Shown here piece by piece: positions 1 through 6,592 of a stretch of DNA of 13,529 nucleotides. The position numbers and the translations under genes were made by a program. Below the pieces are notes generated by a model, which saw only the letters and a list, made by a program, of their open reading frames with translations, had not been told where the DNA came from and did no database searches. Location of the stretch: contig JAFSXO010000136.1 in assembly GCA_017444045.1 (NCBI GenBank), positions 1 through 13,529 of the forward strand, written 5' to 3'. Position 1 is the first letter of the stretch. Every line of letters begins with the position of its first letter. Source of the stretch: a bacterium. GTDB taxonomy: Bacteria; Vulcanimicrobiota; Xenobia; Xenobiales; Xenobiaceae.

Positions 1-93
1 AAGGAAAAATAAGAGAAATATAGCAATCATACCCTAAGTACTTATTTGAATCGGTACACCAACCAATCGGCGTACTGCCCAGGGAGACGCACA

Positions 94-819
94 ATGAACG
101 ACAAACCCAAAGTAAGCTTCCGTCCGGCTCAGCGTTTGGAGCTCCGCTACACTGGCAACATTATGGGAGATTTAGAGCATCTGCCCAAATTAGGCACCAT
201 CATTAAAAACGAACGCAAAGCCTATCCCGATATGGTTTTAGTCGATACGGGCAACTTCAGCGGCCCCAACAAGCCTGGCCCCCACCAGGGCAAGCCTCAC
301 GTGGAGGTGATGAATCACCTACAGTACGACGCCGCGGTTCCCGGACGCGCCGAGACGAAAAACAGCGCCGATCTGCGCAGCATGGGACGCCTGGCCAAGT
401 TCCATTTCTTAGCCTCTAACTGGAGGGGTATGGGTGAAGGCAATTACTACGAGCGCATCCTTAAGATTAAGCGCGGCGGGCTGGATATAGCTATTCTGGG
501 CCTGGCCTGGAACGAACCGCCCCAGGATACGGAGATCATTCCCCCAGAACAGGCCATCAAGGAAGCCCTGGCCGACGTCAACACCGACAGCACCGTAATC
601 ATAGTGCTGTCTCAGCTGGGCTATTTGGCCGACAGAGCCTTAGCCATGAACAGCAAATATACCATGATTATACTGAGCGGAGTAACCAGCGAGGGCTTTG
701 AAGAGCAGACCATGGTCGGCAGCAGCCTATTGGTGCCGGTAGCTCCCGGCCCCGACAGCCTGGGAGCTTTAGGCGTCGACCTATCGGGCCAGGTGGAGAT
801 CAGCAAGGGCGAAAAATAG
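94..819 (+). CDS. Degenerate 5'-nucleotidase-like metallophosphoesterase (probable pseudo-enzyme)
   Basis: The 241-residue protein follows the fold order of the N-terminal metallophosphoesterase domain of 5'-nucleotidases/UshA. The segments line up: YTGNIMG (19-25) where the family has HTNDLHG, VDTGN (50-54) for VDAGD, PGRAE (83-87) for GNHE, ASNW (107-110), LSQLGYLAD (172-180) for LSHLG.xxD, and LSGVTSEG (194-201) for the GGHTH loop. Nearly every classical metal ligand is substituted (D to N, H to M, GNHE lost, GHTH lost), so dimetal catalysis is doubtful. No signal peptide is visible, so it is probably cytoplasmic. The open frame extends back to a TTG at 46, but the ATG at 94 has an AGGGAG ribosome site at 81-86, so I start there. 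The C-terminal nucleotide-binding domain of full 5'-nucleotidases is absent. Fold assignment is fairly secure; function is unknown, perhaps ligand binding or regulation. Confidence 0.75.
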   Translation: MNDKPKVSFRPAQRLELRYTGNIMGDLEHLPKLGTIIKNERKAYPDMVLVDTGNFSGPNKPGPHQGKPHVEVMNHLQYDAAVPGRAETKNSADLRSMGRLAKFHFLASNWRGMGEGNYYERILKIKRGGLDIAILGLAWNEPPQDTEIIPPEQAIKEALADVNTDSTVIIVLSQLGYLADRALAMNSKYTMIILSGVTSEGFEEQTMVGSSLLVPVAPGPDSLGALGVDLSGQVEISKGEK

Positions 820-852
820 CCCTAATTCAGGGATAGCATAATTTTCCTTAAT

Positions 853-892
853 GTTCCATTATTAAAGCTAATGCATGCTTTAATAATGGAAC
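853..892. terminator. Perfect 16-bp hairpin between convergent genes
   Basis: Two perfect 16-nt arms (853-868 and 877-892) flank an 8-nt loop, TAATGCAT. The hairpin lies in the 92-nt gap between the plus-strand phosphoesterase-like gene and the minus-strand peptidase operon. On the plus strand it is followed by the T-rich CTTTGTTTAATTT, which fits an intrinsic terminator. The minus-strand side has a poorer T tract, so termination there is less certain. The stem is AT-rich, so it may be weak or may rely on length. Confidence 0.6.
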
Positions 893-911
893 CTTTGTTT
901 AATTTAACAGT

Positions 912-2336
912 TTAACAGTGGGGGTCACCTACCTCGTGACGTTTCCAGGCCGCGCTTTGCGGACAGCTTTGGGAAAGCTTGGCGCTATCGCCCACTACGA
1001 CCGTTAGCATGTCCTGGGGACGGAAAAGACGCTTAGAAACCTCAAGTATCTCTTCGCGGGTTACCTCTTTGTACCGATTCAGCAGGTTATGGTAATAGTC
1101 GCTGGGCCAGCCAATAATCTCTAGCTGCATTAAAGCCTTAAGAGCTTCTTCGGTATCGGTAAAGGCCATAATAGTGGCGTTAATTAAAGCTTCGCGCGCC
1201 TGCTGAAACTCGGCTTCTCCTACCAGCTTACAGCACATCTCTTCCATTTCGTCATGCACACTGCTGAGAACGCGCTGTGTGTTCTCAGTCTTGGTCTGCG
1301 CGCTAACCAGCACGCGCCCCCGCCTTAGCGTGGAAAGATCCGCCAGTGAATAAATGCTATAAGCCATCCCGTTCCGCGTGCGCACTTTATCCATCAGCCG
1401 CGAAGAGAAGCTGCCGCCGCCAAAAATATAGTTCGCCAGTTCCGCCGCCGGAAGCTGCGGATCAAAGCGGTTCAGCCCCAGCATTCCCATGCAGATACAG
1501 CTTTGTGTACCTTCTCTGTCCACTAAATAATTGCCCATAGCCGCCTGTCCCGAAAGCCGCGGAGCCGTAAATTCAGCGCCCAAGCCAGGCTTCCAGGCTT
1601 CAAAGGCCTTCTCGAGCGTATCTATAAGCCGATCCTCATCAAAATCTCCGCAGACCGCCAGATAGCCGTGGCGAGGATCCCACACCTGCCCGTGCCAGCG
1701 GCGAATCTCGCCTTCGGTCAGCGAGTTAATATCCTCCCAGTTATCGTCCCAGCCCTGGGGATCGTCCCCATAAAGCATAAGCCCAAACTCGCGGCTGGCC
1801 ACATCGGCGGGATCGTCATTGCGGCGGCGCAGAGCCTCACGCCATTGCTCCTTGATTATGCCCAGCTTACGGCCGTCAAAGCGCGGCCTAGTTATCATCT
1901 CAGTTACTAAGCCCAGAGCTATATCCAGCTTTTCTGCCAGCCCACAGCAGTAGAGGGCGGTAGTCTCCAGACGCGCCTGCCCCTGCAGGGTCAGCCCATG
2001 AAAATCAACAAGCTCGTCAAATTCCTCGGGCGAATGCTCAGCGGTACCGCCAGTGCACAGCAGCGACTGAGCTACACTGGGCAGACGCTTGCAGCGGCGC
2101 TCGGGGTGCAGATAGCCGCCCCGCGCTCTGAAATCTAGGCTCATCAGCGGCAGACTATGATCCGCCAGGCTATAAACTACCAGACCATTGCTAAGTACAG
2201 TACGGCCTACTTCCGCGCCTACGCGCGGCATCTGCCACTGCAGATCGGGGAAGGCCATTCTATCTACAATATCGCGCCCCTTGGACATCTTACGCTCAGG
2301 CTTAATCATAACGCTTACCATCCTACTATGTATCAC
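912..2336 (-). CDS. M16B peptidase-like protein, non-catalytic subunit
   Basis: This 474-residue protein has the two-lobe architecture of the M16 (pitrilysin/processing peptidase) family. The zinc motif is missing: residues 87-91 read SVAQS where active members have HxxEH, although the following CTGGT keeps the spacing of the usual FKGT. The second lobe keeps the R/Y pair (R313 in SSRL, Y326 in GMAYS) that contacts substrate in M16B heterodimers. It is therefore the likely partner of the zinc-bearing protein encoded just upstream. The two genes overlap by 4 nt: the GTG start at 2336-2334 shares GTGA with the upstream stop. The GTG has no clear Shine-Dalgarno sequence, consistent with translational coupling, but internal ATG codons at residues 6, 10, 17 or 27 are alternatives. 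No signal peptide is seen, so a cytoplasmic role is likely. The substrate is unknown. Confidence 0.85.
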   Translation of the reverse strand: MIHSRMVSVMIKPERKMSKGRDIVDRMAFPDLQWQMPRVGAEVGRTVLSNGLVVYSLADHSLPLMSLDFRARGGYLHPERRCKRLPSVAQSLLCTGGTAEHSPEEFDELVDFHGLTLQGQARLETTALYCCGLAEKLDIALGLVTEMITRPRFDGRKLGIIKEQWREALRRRNDDPADVASREFGLMLYGDDPQGWDDNWEDINSLTEGEIRRWHGQVWDPRHGYLAVCGDFDEDRLIDTLEKAFEAWKPGLGAEFTAPRLSGQAAMGNYLVDREGTQSCICMGMLGLNRFDPQLPAAELANYIFGGGSFSSRLMDKVRTRNGMAYSIYSLADLSTLRRGRVLVSAQTKTENTQRVLSSVHDEMEEMCCKLVGEAEFQQAREALINATIMAFTDTEEALKALMQLEIIGWPSDYYHNLLNRYKEVTREEILEVSKRLFRPQDMLTVVVGDSAKLSQSCPQSAAWKRHEVGDPHC

Positions 2337-3790
2337 ACCAGACTGTCCGACTGATCACAGTCGCTATTTGCTGAAACGATCTCTCCAACGCTGCGCTGAT
2401 CGGCCTGCAAATATTGCCTAAGCACCCGCTGCACATCATCTCCAGTCACTTCGTTATAGCGTTCCAAATCGTTAAAGCGTTCCCAGCCGCCTCTGAAGGC
2501 TTCGGCGCTGGCCAGTTCACTGGCCAACTCGGCCGAGGAGCGCAGGGACTCCAACCAGTCAGTGCGCATCCTGGTGCGCACTCGTTCCATTTCGCGCTCA
2601 GTAGGGCCATCGGCAATTAGGGCCTCAATTTCGGCATAAGCCGCGGCTTCCAGCTCGGCAGAAGTGCAGGGCTCCTGCGGATAGAGACTCATCAGCAGAG
2701 AATTGCTCCAGGCCTGCGAGCGCTGAAAAATATTGGCGTAAAACGCTTTTCCGGTTTCCACCAAATGCCGATAGAAACGGGCATTGCGGCTGCCAGACAG
2801 CAATTCGCAGGCGATATCCAGGGCATACTGATCGCTGTGCCCTGGCAGCGGACCCGGATAAGCTATCAGCATACGCGGCCCGGCATCCAGTTTTATGGCG
2901 ACCCGCCTTTCACCCCACTGAACGCCGCGCTGCGCAAAGCGCCACGCCGGCATCTCGCGCGCGGGGATCGCCGCGAAATAGCGTTCGCTTAAAGCCCACA
3001 CTTCATCCTCGTCGAGATCACCCGCTAAGCAGATAACCAGGTTAGCGGGCGCATAATACTCGGCAAAATACTTCTGCACATCCTTCCTGGTCATCGTCTG
3101 CAAATCGCGGGGCCAGCCCACAATGGGCGCTTCGTAAGGCGAACCTAAATTGAGCAAAGCGTTAACCTGCTCCAAAAGAATTCCATCCGGATCGTTGTCT
3201 ATGCGCATACGCCGCTCTTCCTGAACGACATCGCGCTCGGTATAAAATTCGCGGAACACCGGAGAGCGCAGACGGTCTGATTCCATAAGCGCCCACAGCT
3301 CCAGCTTATTCTTGGGCAGGGTCACATAATAGCGCGTACCGTCACAGCCAGTGCCGGCATTTAATCCCACCCCGCCATGGCGCTGATATATGGTCCATAG
3401 CTCATTCGGCACCGAAAACGGCTTAAGCTCAGCCTCCAAAGCGGCGATCTGCGCGGTCAGTTCCTCCACCCTTTCTGGGCAGCCCCCGCTGTAATGGGTG
3501 CGCAGCTTGGCCTGTTCGCTAAGGCGCTCGGCGGCCAGCCCGTCAATTTTGGCCAAAAGCTCGGCTTCGATGCTTCCGTCGTCGAGCGTGCCAAACGCGC
3601 GCGTACCCTTAAACATAAGATGCTCTAGAAAATGCGAAACGCCGGTCAGTCCCGGTCCTTCGTTGACACTGCCGACCCTAGAAACGATGCAGGCAGAGAA
3701 CAGCGGCGCCTGAGGCCGGTGGCAGAACAGTATAGTAAGGCCATTGGCCAAAACGCGCTTGCGGCAGGAAACAACAACATCATTATTCAT
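2333..3790 (-). CDS. M16B zinc metallopeptidase, catalytic subunit
   Basis: This 485-residue M16 peptidase carries the inverted zinc motif HFLEH (H53, E56, H57) followed by LMFKGT. The third zinc ligand is probably E192 in QEERRM, about 135 residues later. The long spacing comes from a charged, coiled-coil-like insert (about 74-125), seen in a subgroup of bacterial M16 proteins, followed by the typical GLNAGTGCDGTRYYV and ELWALMESDRL blocks. The C-terminal lobe is present, so the length is normal for a one-chain subunit that dimerises with a non-catalytic partner. That partner is the next gene, overlapping by 4 nt. The ATG at 3790 has an upstream AAAGAG as a weak ribosome site. No export signal is visible, so the likely role is turnover of peptides in the cytoplasm. 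Family assignment is secure; substrate unknown. Confidence 0.92.
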   Translation of the reverse strand: MNNDVVVSCRKRVLANGLTILFCHRPQAPLFSACIVSRVGSVNEGPGLTGVSHFLEHLMFKGTRAFGTLDDGSIEAELLAKIDGLAAERLSEQAKLRTHYSGGCPERVEELTAQIAALEAELKPFSVPNELWTIYQRHGGVGLNAGTGCDGTRYYVTLPKNKLELWALMESDRLRSPVFREFYTERDVVQEERRMRIDNDPDGILLEQVNALLNLGSPYEAPIVGWPRDLQTMTRKDVQKYFAEYYAPANLVICLAGDLDEDEVWALSERYFAAIPAREMPAWRFAQRGVQWGERRVAIKLDAGPRMLIAYPGPLPGHSDQYALDIACELLSGSRNARFYRHLVETGKAFYANIFQRSQAWSNSLLMSLYPQEPCTSAELEAAAYAEIEALIADGPTEREMERVRTRMRTDWLESLRSSAELASELASAEAFRGGWERFNDLERYNEVTGDDVQRVLRQYLQADQRSVGEIVSANSDCDQSDSLV

Positions 3791-3856
3791 AATGCGCTCT
3801 TTCTAGGTGTGCGCGGCCTTTCTTGCCATTCTTTAGGAGAGTTAGGATGCTGTCAT

Positions 3857-3873
3857 GTTAGCTAACCGCTAAC
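3857..3873. promoter_or_regulatory. Palindrome plus half-site in divergent intergenic region (possible operator)
   Basis: GTTAGCTAAC (3857-3866) is a perfect 10-bp palindrome followed by CGCTAAC, so on the minus strand the site reads GTTAGCGGTTAGCTAAC. It lies 66 nt upstream of the M16 operon start, inside the 272-nt gap that separates it from the divergent SpoVG-like genes. The position suits an operator, but palindromes this short can arise by chance. The rest of this gap is AT-rich and shows no gene. Confidence 0.2.
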
Positions 3874-3996
3874 TTACAATCGTTGGGTTATATTTGCCTG
3901 GCGAGGAGCTAGTCTCGTGCTTTTGTTAATAATTTGGCAATAATAATTTAATCATTTAGATACGATTTGGTCAGAATGCTGTTAACATCGGCCCGC

Positions 3997-4002
3997 TATA
4001 AT
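3997..4002 (+). promoter_or_regulatory. Consensus -10 element upstream of the SpoVG-like pair
   Basis: A perfect TATAAT lies 61 nt upstream of the first SpoVG-like ATG, which would give a leader of about 50 nt. No convincing -35 hexamer is found at 16-18 nt, so the site either depends on an activator or is fortuitous. It is the only good -10 in the region. Confidence 0.35.
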
Positions 4003-4062
4003 CTCATCACGGCTACAGCAATAACGGCAGCCAAATAAATCCAGCACGAGGAGGACTTCACC

Positions 4063-4356
4063 ATGCTGCAAGACTTAGAGATCCGCCAGATAGTAAAGTT
4101 TACGGGAGAGGGCTCCGCTCTGGCCTCTGTTACCTTCCGCATCGGATCCATAGTGGTGCGCAATGCCAAGCTAATGGAGACGGAAGGGCGCCGCTGGCTG
4201 GCTATGCCTGCCAGGAAAATGGGCAATGGTAACTGGTTCAGCCTGGTATCCTTCGGCTCCTACGCCGACAAAAAGCAGCTCGAAGAGCTGGTTAGCCACG
4301 CCTATGACACGGCGGTGCAAAACGACCTAGCCCCCGAGCTAATCCCAGCCTTCTAG
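4063..4356 (+). CDS. SpoVG-like small protein, copy 1
   Basis: This 97-residue protein matches the SpoVG layout: an N-terminal strand IRQIVKF (7-13), ASVTFRIGSIVVRNAKLME (21-39) matching the ASITLD..FVVHDIRVID region, WLAMPARK (45-52) matching the invariant FVAMPS(K/R) core, then an aromatic strand and a C-terminal helix ending in SHAYDTA. SpoVG is a small nucleic-acid-binding regulator, named for sporulation but present in many non-sporulating bacteria. No sporulation gene is nearby. The start has an excellent ribosome site, GAGGAGGA at 4048-4055. It is followed 40 nt later by a paralogue, presumably co-transcribed. Similarity is judged by motif order, so membership is likely but could be a distant relative. 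Confidence 0.7.
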   Translation: MLQDLEIRQIVKFTGEGSALASVTFRIGSIVVRNAKLMETEGRRWLAMPARKMGNGNWFSLVSFGSYADKKQLEELVSHAYDTAVQNDLAPELIPAF

Positions 4357-4396
4357 CTAGCATACTAAAATAGCTATCTCGCTAAGGAGAAAAAAC

Positions 4397-4684
4397 ATGT
4401 CAGAAGATTATGAGATCCGCCAAATCATCAAATTCTCGGGAGACGGACCCGGAAAAGCCTCGGTCAGCCTACGCGTAGGGCCTCTGGTCATACACGGCGC
4501 CCGCATCATGGACAAGGATGGGCACCGCTGGCTGGCCTGGCCATCACGCCCCAGCAGCGACGGCAAATGGTTCCATCTGATCAGCTGCGAATCCAAGGAG
4601 CTGATGCAGGAACTGGAGCAGGCCGCCTTGGAAGCTTATGACAGCTCGCTGCGGACAGCTGCCGAAGCCGCTGCTGCGCTTTAG
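4397..4684 (+). CDS. SpoVG-like small protein, copy 2
   Basis: This 95-residue paralogue of the preceding gene shares IRQI at 7-10 and the KF(T/S)G(E/D)G block. It also has ASVSLRVGPLVIHGARIMD (21-39) and RWLAWPSR (44-51), where the usual Met of the MPS core is Trp. The C-terminal helix ends in an alanine-rich tail (about 88-94) that the first copy lacks. The start is set by AAGGAGA at 4384-4390. The two copies are clearly homologous but well diverged, so the duplication is old rather than a recent assembly or repeat artefact. They may form a heterodimer or bind different targets; that is inference. Confidence 0.7.
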   Translation: MSEDYEIRQIIKFSGDGPGKASVSLRVGPLVIHGARIMDKDGHRWLAWPSRPSSDGKWFHLISCESKELMQELEQAALEAYDSSLRTAAEAAAAL

Positions 4685-4710
4685 ACCGGCGGCCTAGAGA
4701 AAAGACCGCA

Positions 4711-4759
4711 AAGCAAAAGGCAAGCGCCGGAAAAATATCTGACACTTGCCTTTTTGCTT
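4711..4759. terminator. Bidirectional terminator between convergent genes
   Basis: AAGCAAAAGGCAAG (4711-4724) pairs with CTTGCCTTTTTGCTT (4745-4759), with one extra T in the right arm and a 20-nt loop. On both strands the GGCAAG/CTTGCC core runs into a T-rich tract. It sits in the gap between the SpoVG-like pair (plus) and the HD-GYP gene (minus), so it can serve both. Confidence 0.65.
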
Positions 4760-4820
4760 CAGCAGCTATGATAGCCTATCATTTTTGCCAGCTTGACATG
4801 CAGGCTATGCAGAGATAAGC

Positions 4821-5804
4821 CTAAACATCATTTTCGTCGTGCATCATTTCGACAAACTCTTTAACAAAGTCGGGATCCAATAGATTCCTTTTAGCCTGAT
4901 GCTGCAGGCATTCTATAGCCTCTTCAAGCTTCATAGCCGGCCTATGGGGGCGTTCGCTTTGAAGCGCGTCAAAGACCTCGCAAATCGCCACAATTCGCGC
5001 TAATTCAGGGATCTGCTTGCCTTTAAGGCCATCTGGATAGCCAGAGCCGTCCATCATCTCATGGTGATGCCGCACCAAAGGAAGCACCTTTTCCAAGGAG
5101 CGCACAGGTGAGCACAGCCGCTCGCCCCAAATCGTGTGAGTTTTTACGATTTCGTACTCATTGGTATCGAGAGCGCCATGCTTATACATAATGTCTCTAG
5201 GCACCTTAATCATGCCTATATCATGCAGCATGCCGCCTTTATAGAGAATAGTCTGATCAGTTTCTGACAGCCCCAAACGCCGGCCAAGACGCCGAGAGGT
5301 CTGCGCGACTCGCTCGGGATGTCCGGAATTGTTGGTTTCTCTGGCATCGTATGCTGACGTGAGCGAAAATAGAAGCTTTTCAAAGCCCTCGCGCTCTTCC
5401 AGATAAATACTGCGCTCAAAGGCTACGTTTACGCGGTTGATAACCTGACTGCTGCTCATGGGGCTGTATATTATGCCGTCTATTCCGCACTGGAACAGCT
5501 CAGATTCTTCCTTAACGTTGACAATAGGCGCAATACATAATATCTGCATAGAGCCTATATAAGGATCGCTATCGCGCAAAGCACAGAGCTCTGCCACGTT
5601 TTCAATGCTCACCGTGCTGTCAAGAATAATGATACGAGGTATCTGCCGCTTTATCTGCGCCATCAGCGCATAAAAGGTCGAGCAGGTTTGCACCCCAAAC
5701 TGATTGCCAGTGAGAAGACCGCGCAGCATGTGCACATCATTTGTATCTGCAGAACAAACTAATATGTAGCCTAAATTTTTAAACAATTCCATATCTGCGT
5801 CCAA
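4821..5804 (-). CDS. Response-regulator-like HD-GYP domain protein
   Basis: The N-terminal third (about 12-130) has a receiver-like fold with a possible phospho-acceptor D62 (IIILD). The acidic pair (residues 17-20 read CSAD rather than VDDD) and the conserved Lys of the KP motif (SPM at 114-116) are missing, so it is probably a pseudo-receiver. Residues about 140-320 form an HD-GYP domain: H162, LHDIG with H194/D195, H223, HHHE (246-249), GSGYPDG (253-259), and EVFDAL (276-281). HD-GYP proteins hydrolyse cyclic-di-GMP or related dinucleotides. The HDIGK lysine is Met here, with a Lys two residues on. I take the TTG at 5804 because an AGGG lies about 5-6 nt upstream; the ATG at 5792 is an alternative. 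It is a single gene, transcribed away from the zinc-ribbon gene. Activity is plausible but not shown. Confidence 0.88.
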   Translation of the reverse strand: MDADMELFKNLGYILVCSADTNDVHMLRGLLTGNQFGVQTCSTFYALMAQIKRQIPRIIILDSTVSIENVAELCALRDSDPYIGSMQILCIAPIVNVKEESELFQCGIDGIIYSPMSSSQVINRVNVAFERSIYLEEREGFEKLLFSLTSAYDARETNNSGHPERVAQTSRRLGRRLGLSETDQTILYKGGMLHDIGMIKVPRDIMYKHGALDTNEYEIVKTHTIWGERLCSPVRSLEKVLPLVRHHHEMMDGSGYPDGLKGKQIPELARIVAICEVFDALQSERPHRPAMKLEEAIECLQHQAKRNLLDPDFVKEFVEMMHDENDV

Positions 5805-5848
5805 CTTTACCCTGTGCTAAAGATATTGCTGTCGGCTCAAGTCCTTCG

Positions 5849-5878
5849 ACTATAGATTAAAGTTACCTTCATGTACAA
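5849..5878 (-). promoter_or_regulatory. Candidate sigma-70-type promoter for the HD-GYP gene
   Basis: On the minus strand TTGTAC (5878-5873) is separated by 18 nt from TATAGT (5854-5849). This would start transcription near 5842 and leave a leader of about 40 nt. The match is good but not perfect. Confidence 0.4.
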
Positions 5879-5897
5879 TGCAATGTCATTAACTTAA

Positions 5898-5936
5898 GAT
5901 CAATGCCATCGATCCATTAAGATAATGGCATTGATC
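5898..5936. repeat. 12-bp inverted repeat in the HD-GYP / zinc-ribbon divergent region
   Basis: GATCAATGCCAT (5898-5909) is repeated inverted at 5925-5936, with 15 nt between the arms. It lies 20 nt upstream of the candidate HD-GYP promoter and about 150 nt upstream of the zinc-ribbon promoter. No T tract follows, so a terminator is unlikely; a regulator site or a folded DNA element is possible. The remainder of 5805-6208 shows no open reading frame that I can support. It holds the two promoters listed and a direct repeat, GTTAGCG, at 5971-5977 and 5983-5989. Confidence 0.4.
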
Positions 5937-6088
5937 CTGATTATTCATGTGAATTATCGCTGCGCTGTATGTTAGCGTACAAGTTAGCGCAAAACATGCG
6001 TTAAGCCTCGATTTCCCATCAGGTGGCATCAGCGCTATTTTATATCTTCAGGACAATAATACCATACTTACTTTAATGCTCTGACTAA

Positions 6089-6117
6089 TTGTCAAACAGA
6101 CGAGTGAAGCGTATAAT
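6089..6117 (+). promoter_or_regulatory. Near-consensus sigma-70-type promoter for the zinc-ribbon gene
   Basis: TTGTCA (6089-6094), a 17-nt spacer and TATAAT (6112-6117) give five of six and six of six consensus bases at ideal spacing. Transcription would start near 6124, leaving an untranslated leader of about 85 nt. This is the best promoter in the window and predicts strong constitutive expression. Confidence 0.75.
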
Positions 6118-6208
6118 AAAAGATACAATGGTGGAATGTAGGGCAGATAGCTTCCCGAATAGTTGATGCTCGTGTTCCTGTTGTCACTACTTTTCGGAGG
6201 AATATCGA

Positions 6209-6481
6209 GTGTATACAGATCGAACCTTAACCTGCGCCGATTGCGGCCAAGACTTCGTATTTACCGCCGGAGAACAAGAGTTCTTCGCCTCTAAGGGATT
6301 TAGCAGCGATCCCCGCCGCTGCCCGGAATGCCGTCGCAAACGCAAAGAGCCCGGACAACGCCGCGAGATGCATGAAGCTACCTGTGCCGAATGCGGCAAG
6401 AAGACACAGGTTCCCTTCAAGCCCAGCGGTGTGCGCCCCGTATACTGCTCTGACTGCTTCAAAAAAGGTGCAGGCCACTAA
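6209..6481 (+). CDS. Double zinc-ribbon protein (CxxC-x17-CxxC type)
   Basis: This 90-residue protein has two zinc-binding units. The first has CADC (9-12) and CPEC, with the family signature TAGEQEFFASKGF and P-RRC between and before them. The second has CAEC, then exactly 17 residues (including VPFKPSG and RPVYC), then CSDC. This matches the widespread small bacterial 'zinc-ribbon domain containing protein' family, in which the C-terminal unit is the CxxC-x17-CxxC domain. The molecular role of the family is not established; nucleic-acid or protein binding is inferred from the basic linker (RRKRKEPGQRRE). The start is GTG with GGAGG at 6196-6200. A near-consensus promoter drives it, so it is likely abundant. 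Confidence 0.88.
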   Translation: MYTDRTLTCADCGQDFVFTAGEQEFFASKGFSSDPRRCPECRRKRKEPGQRREMHEATCAECGKKTQVPFKPSGVRPVYCSDCFKKGAGH

Positions 6482-6514
6482 ATTATAACAGCCTAGCAGC
6501 TAGGACTGTATAAT
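6482..6514. repeat. Imperfect dyad overlapping a TATAAT box, upstream of the Sua5 gene
   Basis: The arms 6482-6496 and 6500-6514 pair as ATTATA/TATAAT plus CCTAG/CTAGG around CAG, with single-base bulges on each side. The right arm ends in a consensus TATAAT (6509-6514), 79 nt before the Sua5 start. This could be an operator over a promoter, or a 3'-end hairpin for the zinc-ribbon mRNA. No T run follows, which disfavours a simple terminator. Confidence 0.4.
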
Positions 6515-6541
6515 GTTCAGCCTCAGCCTATAAACGTATTT

Positions 6542-6573
6542 TTAGCGCTGTTCTGTCTTAAGAGCAGCGCTAA
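6542..6573 (+). terminator. 9-bp hairpin before the Sua5 gene (possible terminator)
   Basis: TTAGCGCTG (6542-6550) pairs perfectly with CAGCGCTAA (6565-6573) across a 14-nt loop, followed by the AT-rich TTATTATAG. It lies 19 nt before the GTG of the Sua5 gene and 60 nt after the zinc-ribbon stop. It may end the upstream transcript or form part of the Sua5 leader. Confidence 0.35.
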
Positions 6574-6592
6574 TTATTATAGAAGGAACATT

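Noticed and set aside
46..93. TTG start adding 16 residues to the phosphoesterase-like protein
   Set aside because: No ribosome site precedes the TTG, and the ATG at 94 has AGGGAG at the right distance. The extra residues do not look like a signal peptide.
3803..3829. Eight-codon leader peptide ORF (minus strand) before the M16 operon
   Set aside because: It has no ribosome site and no run of a regulatory amino acid; such mini-ORFs occur by chance.
5805..6208. Small RNA or riboswitch in the divergent region
   Set aside because: Apart from the dyad and promoters I could find no known riboswitch core and no terminator-like end that would define an RNA.
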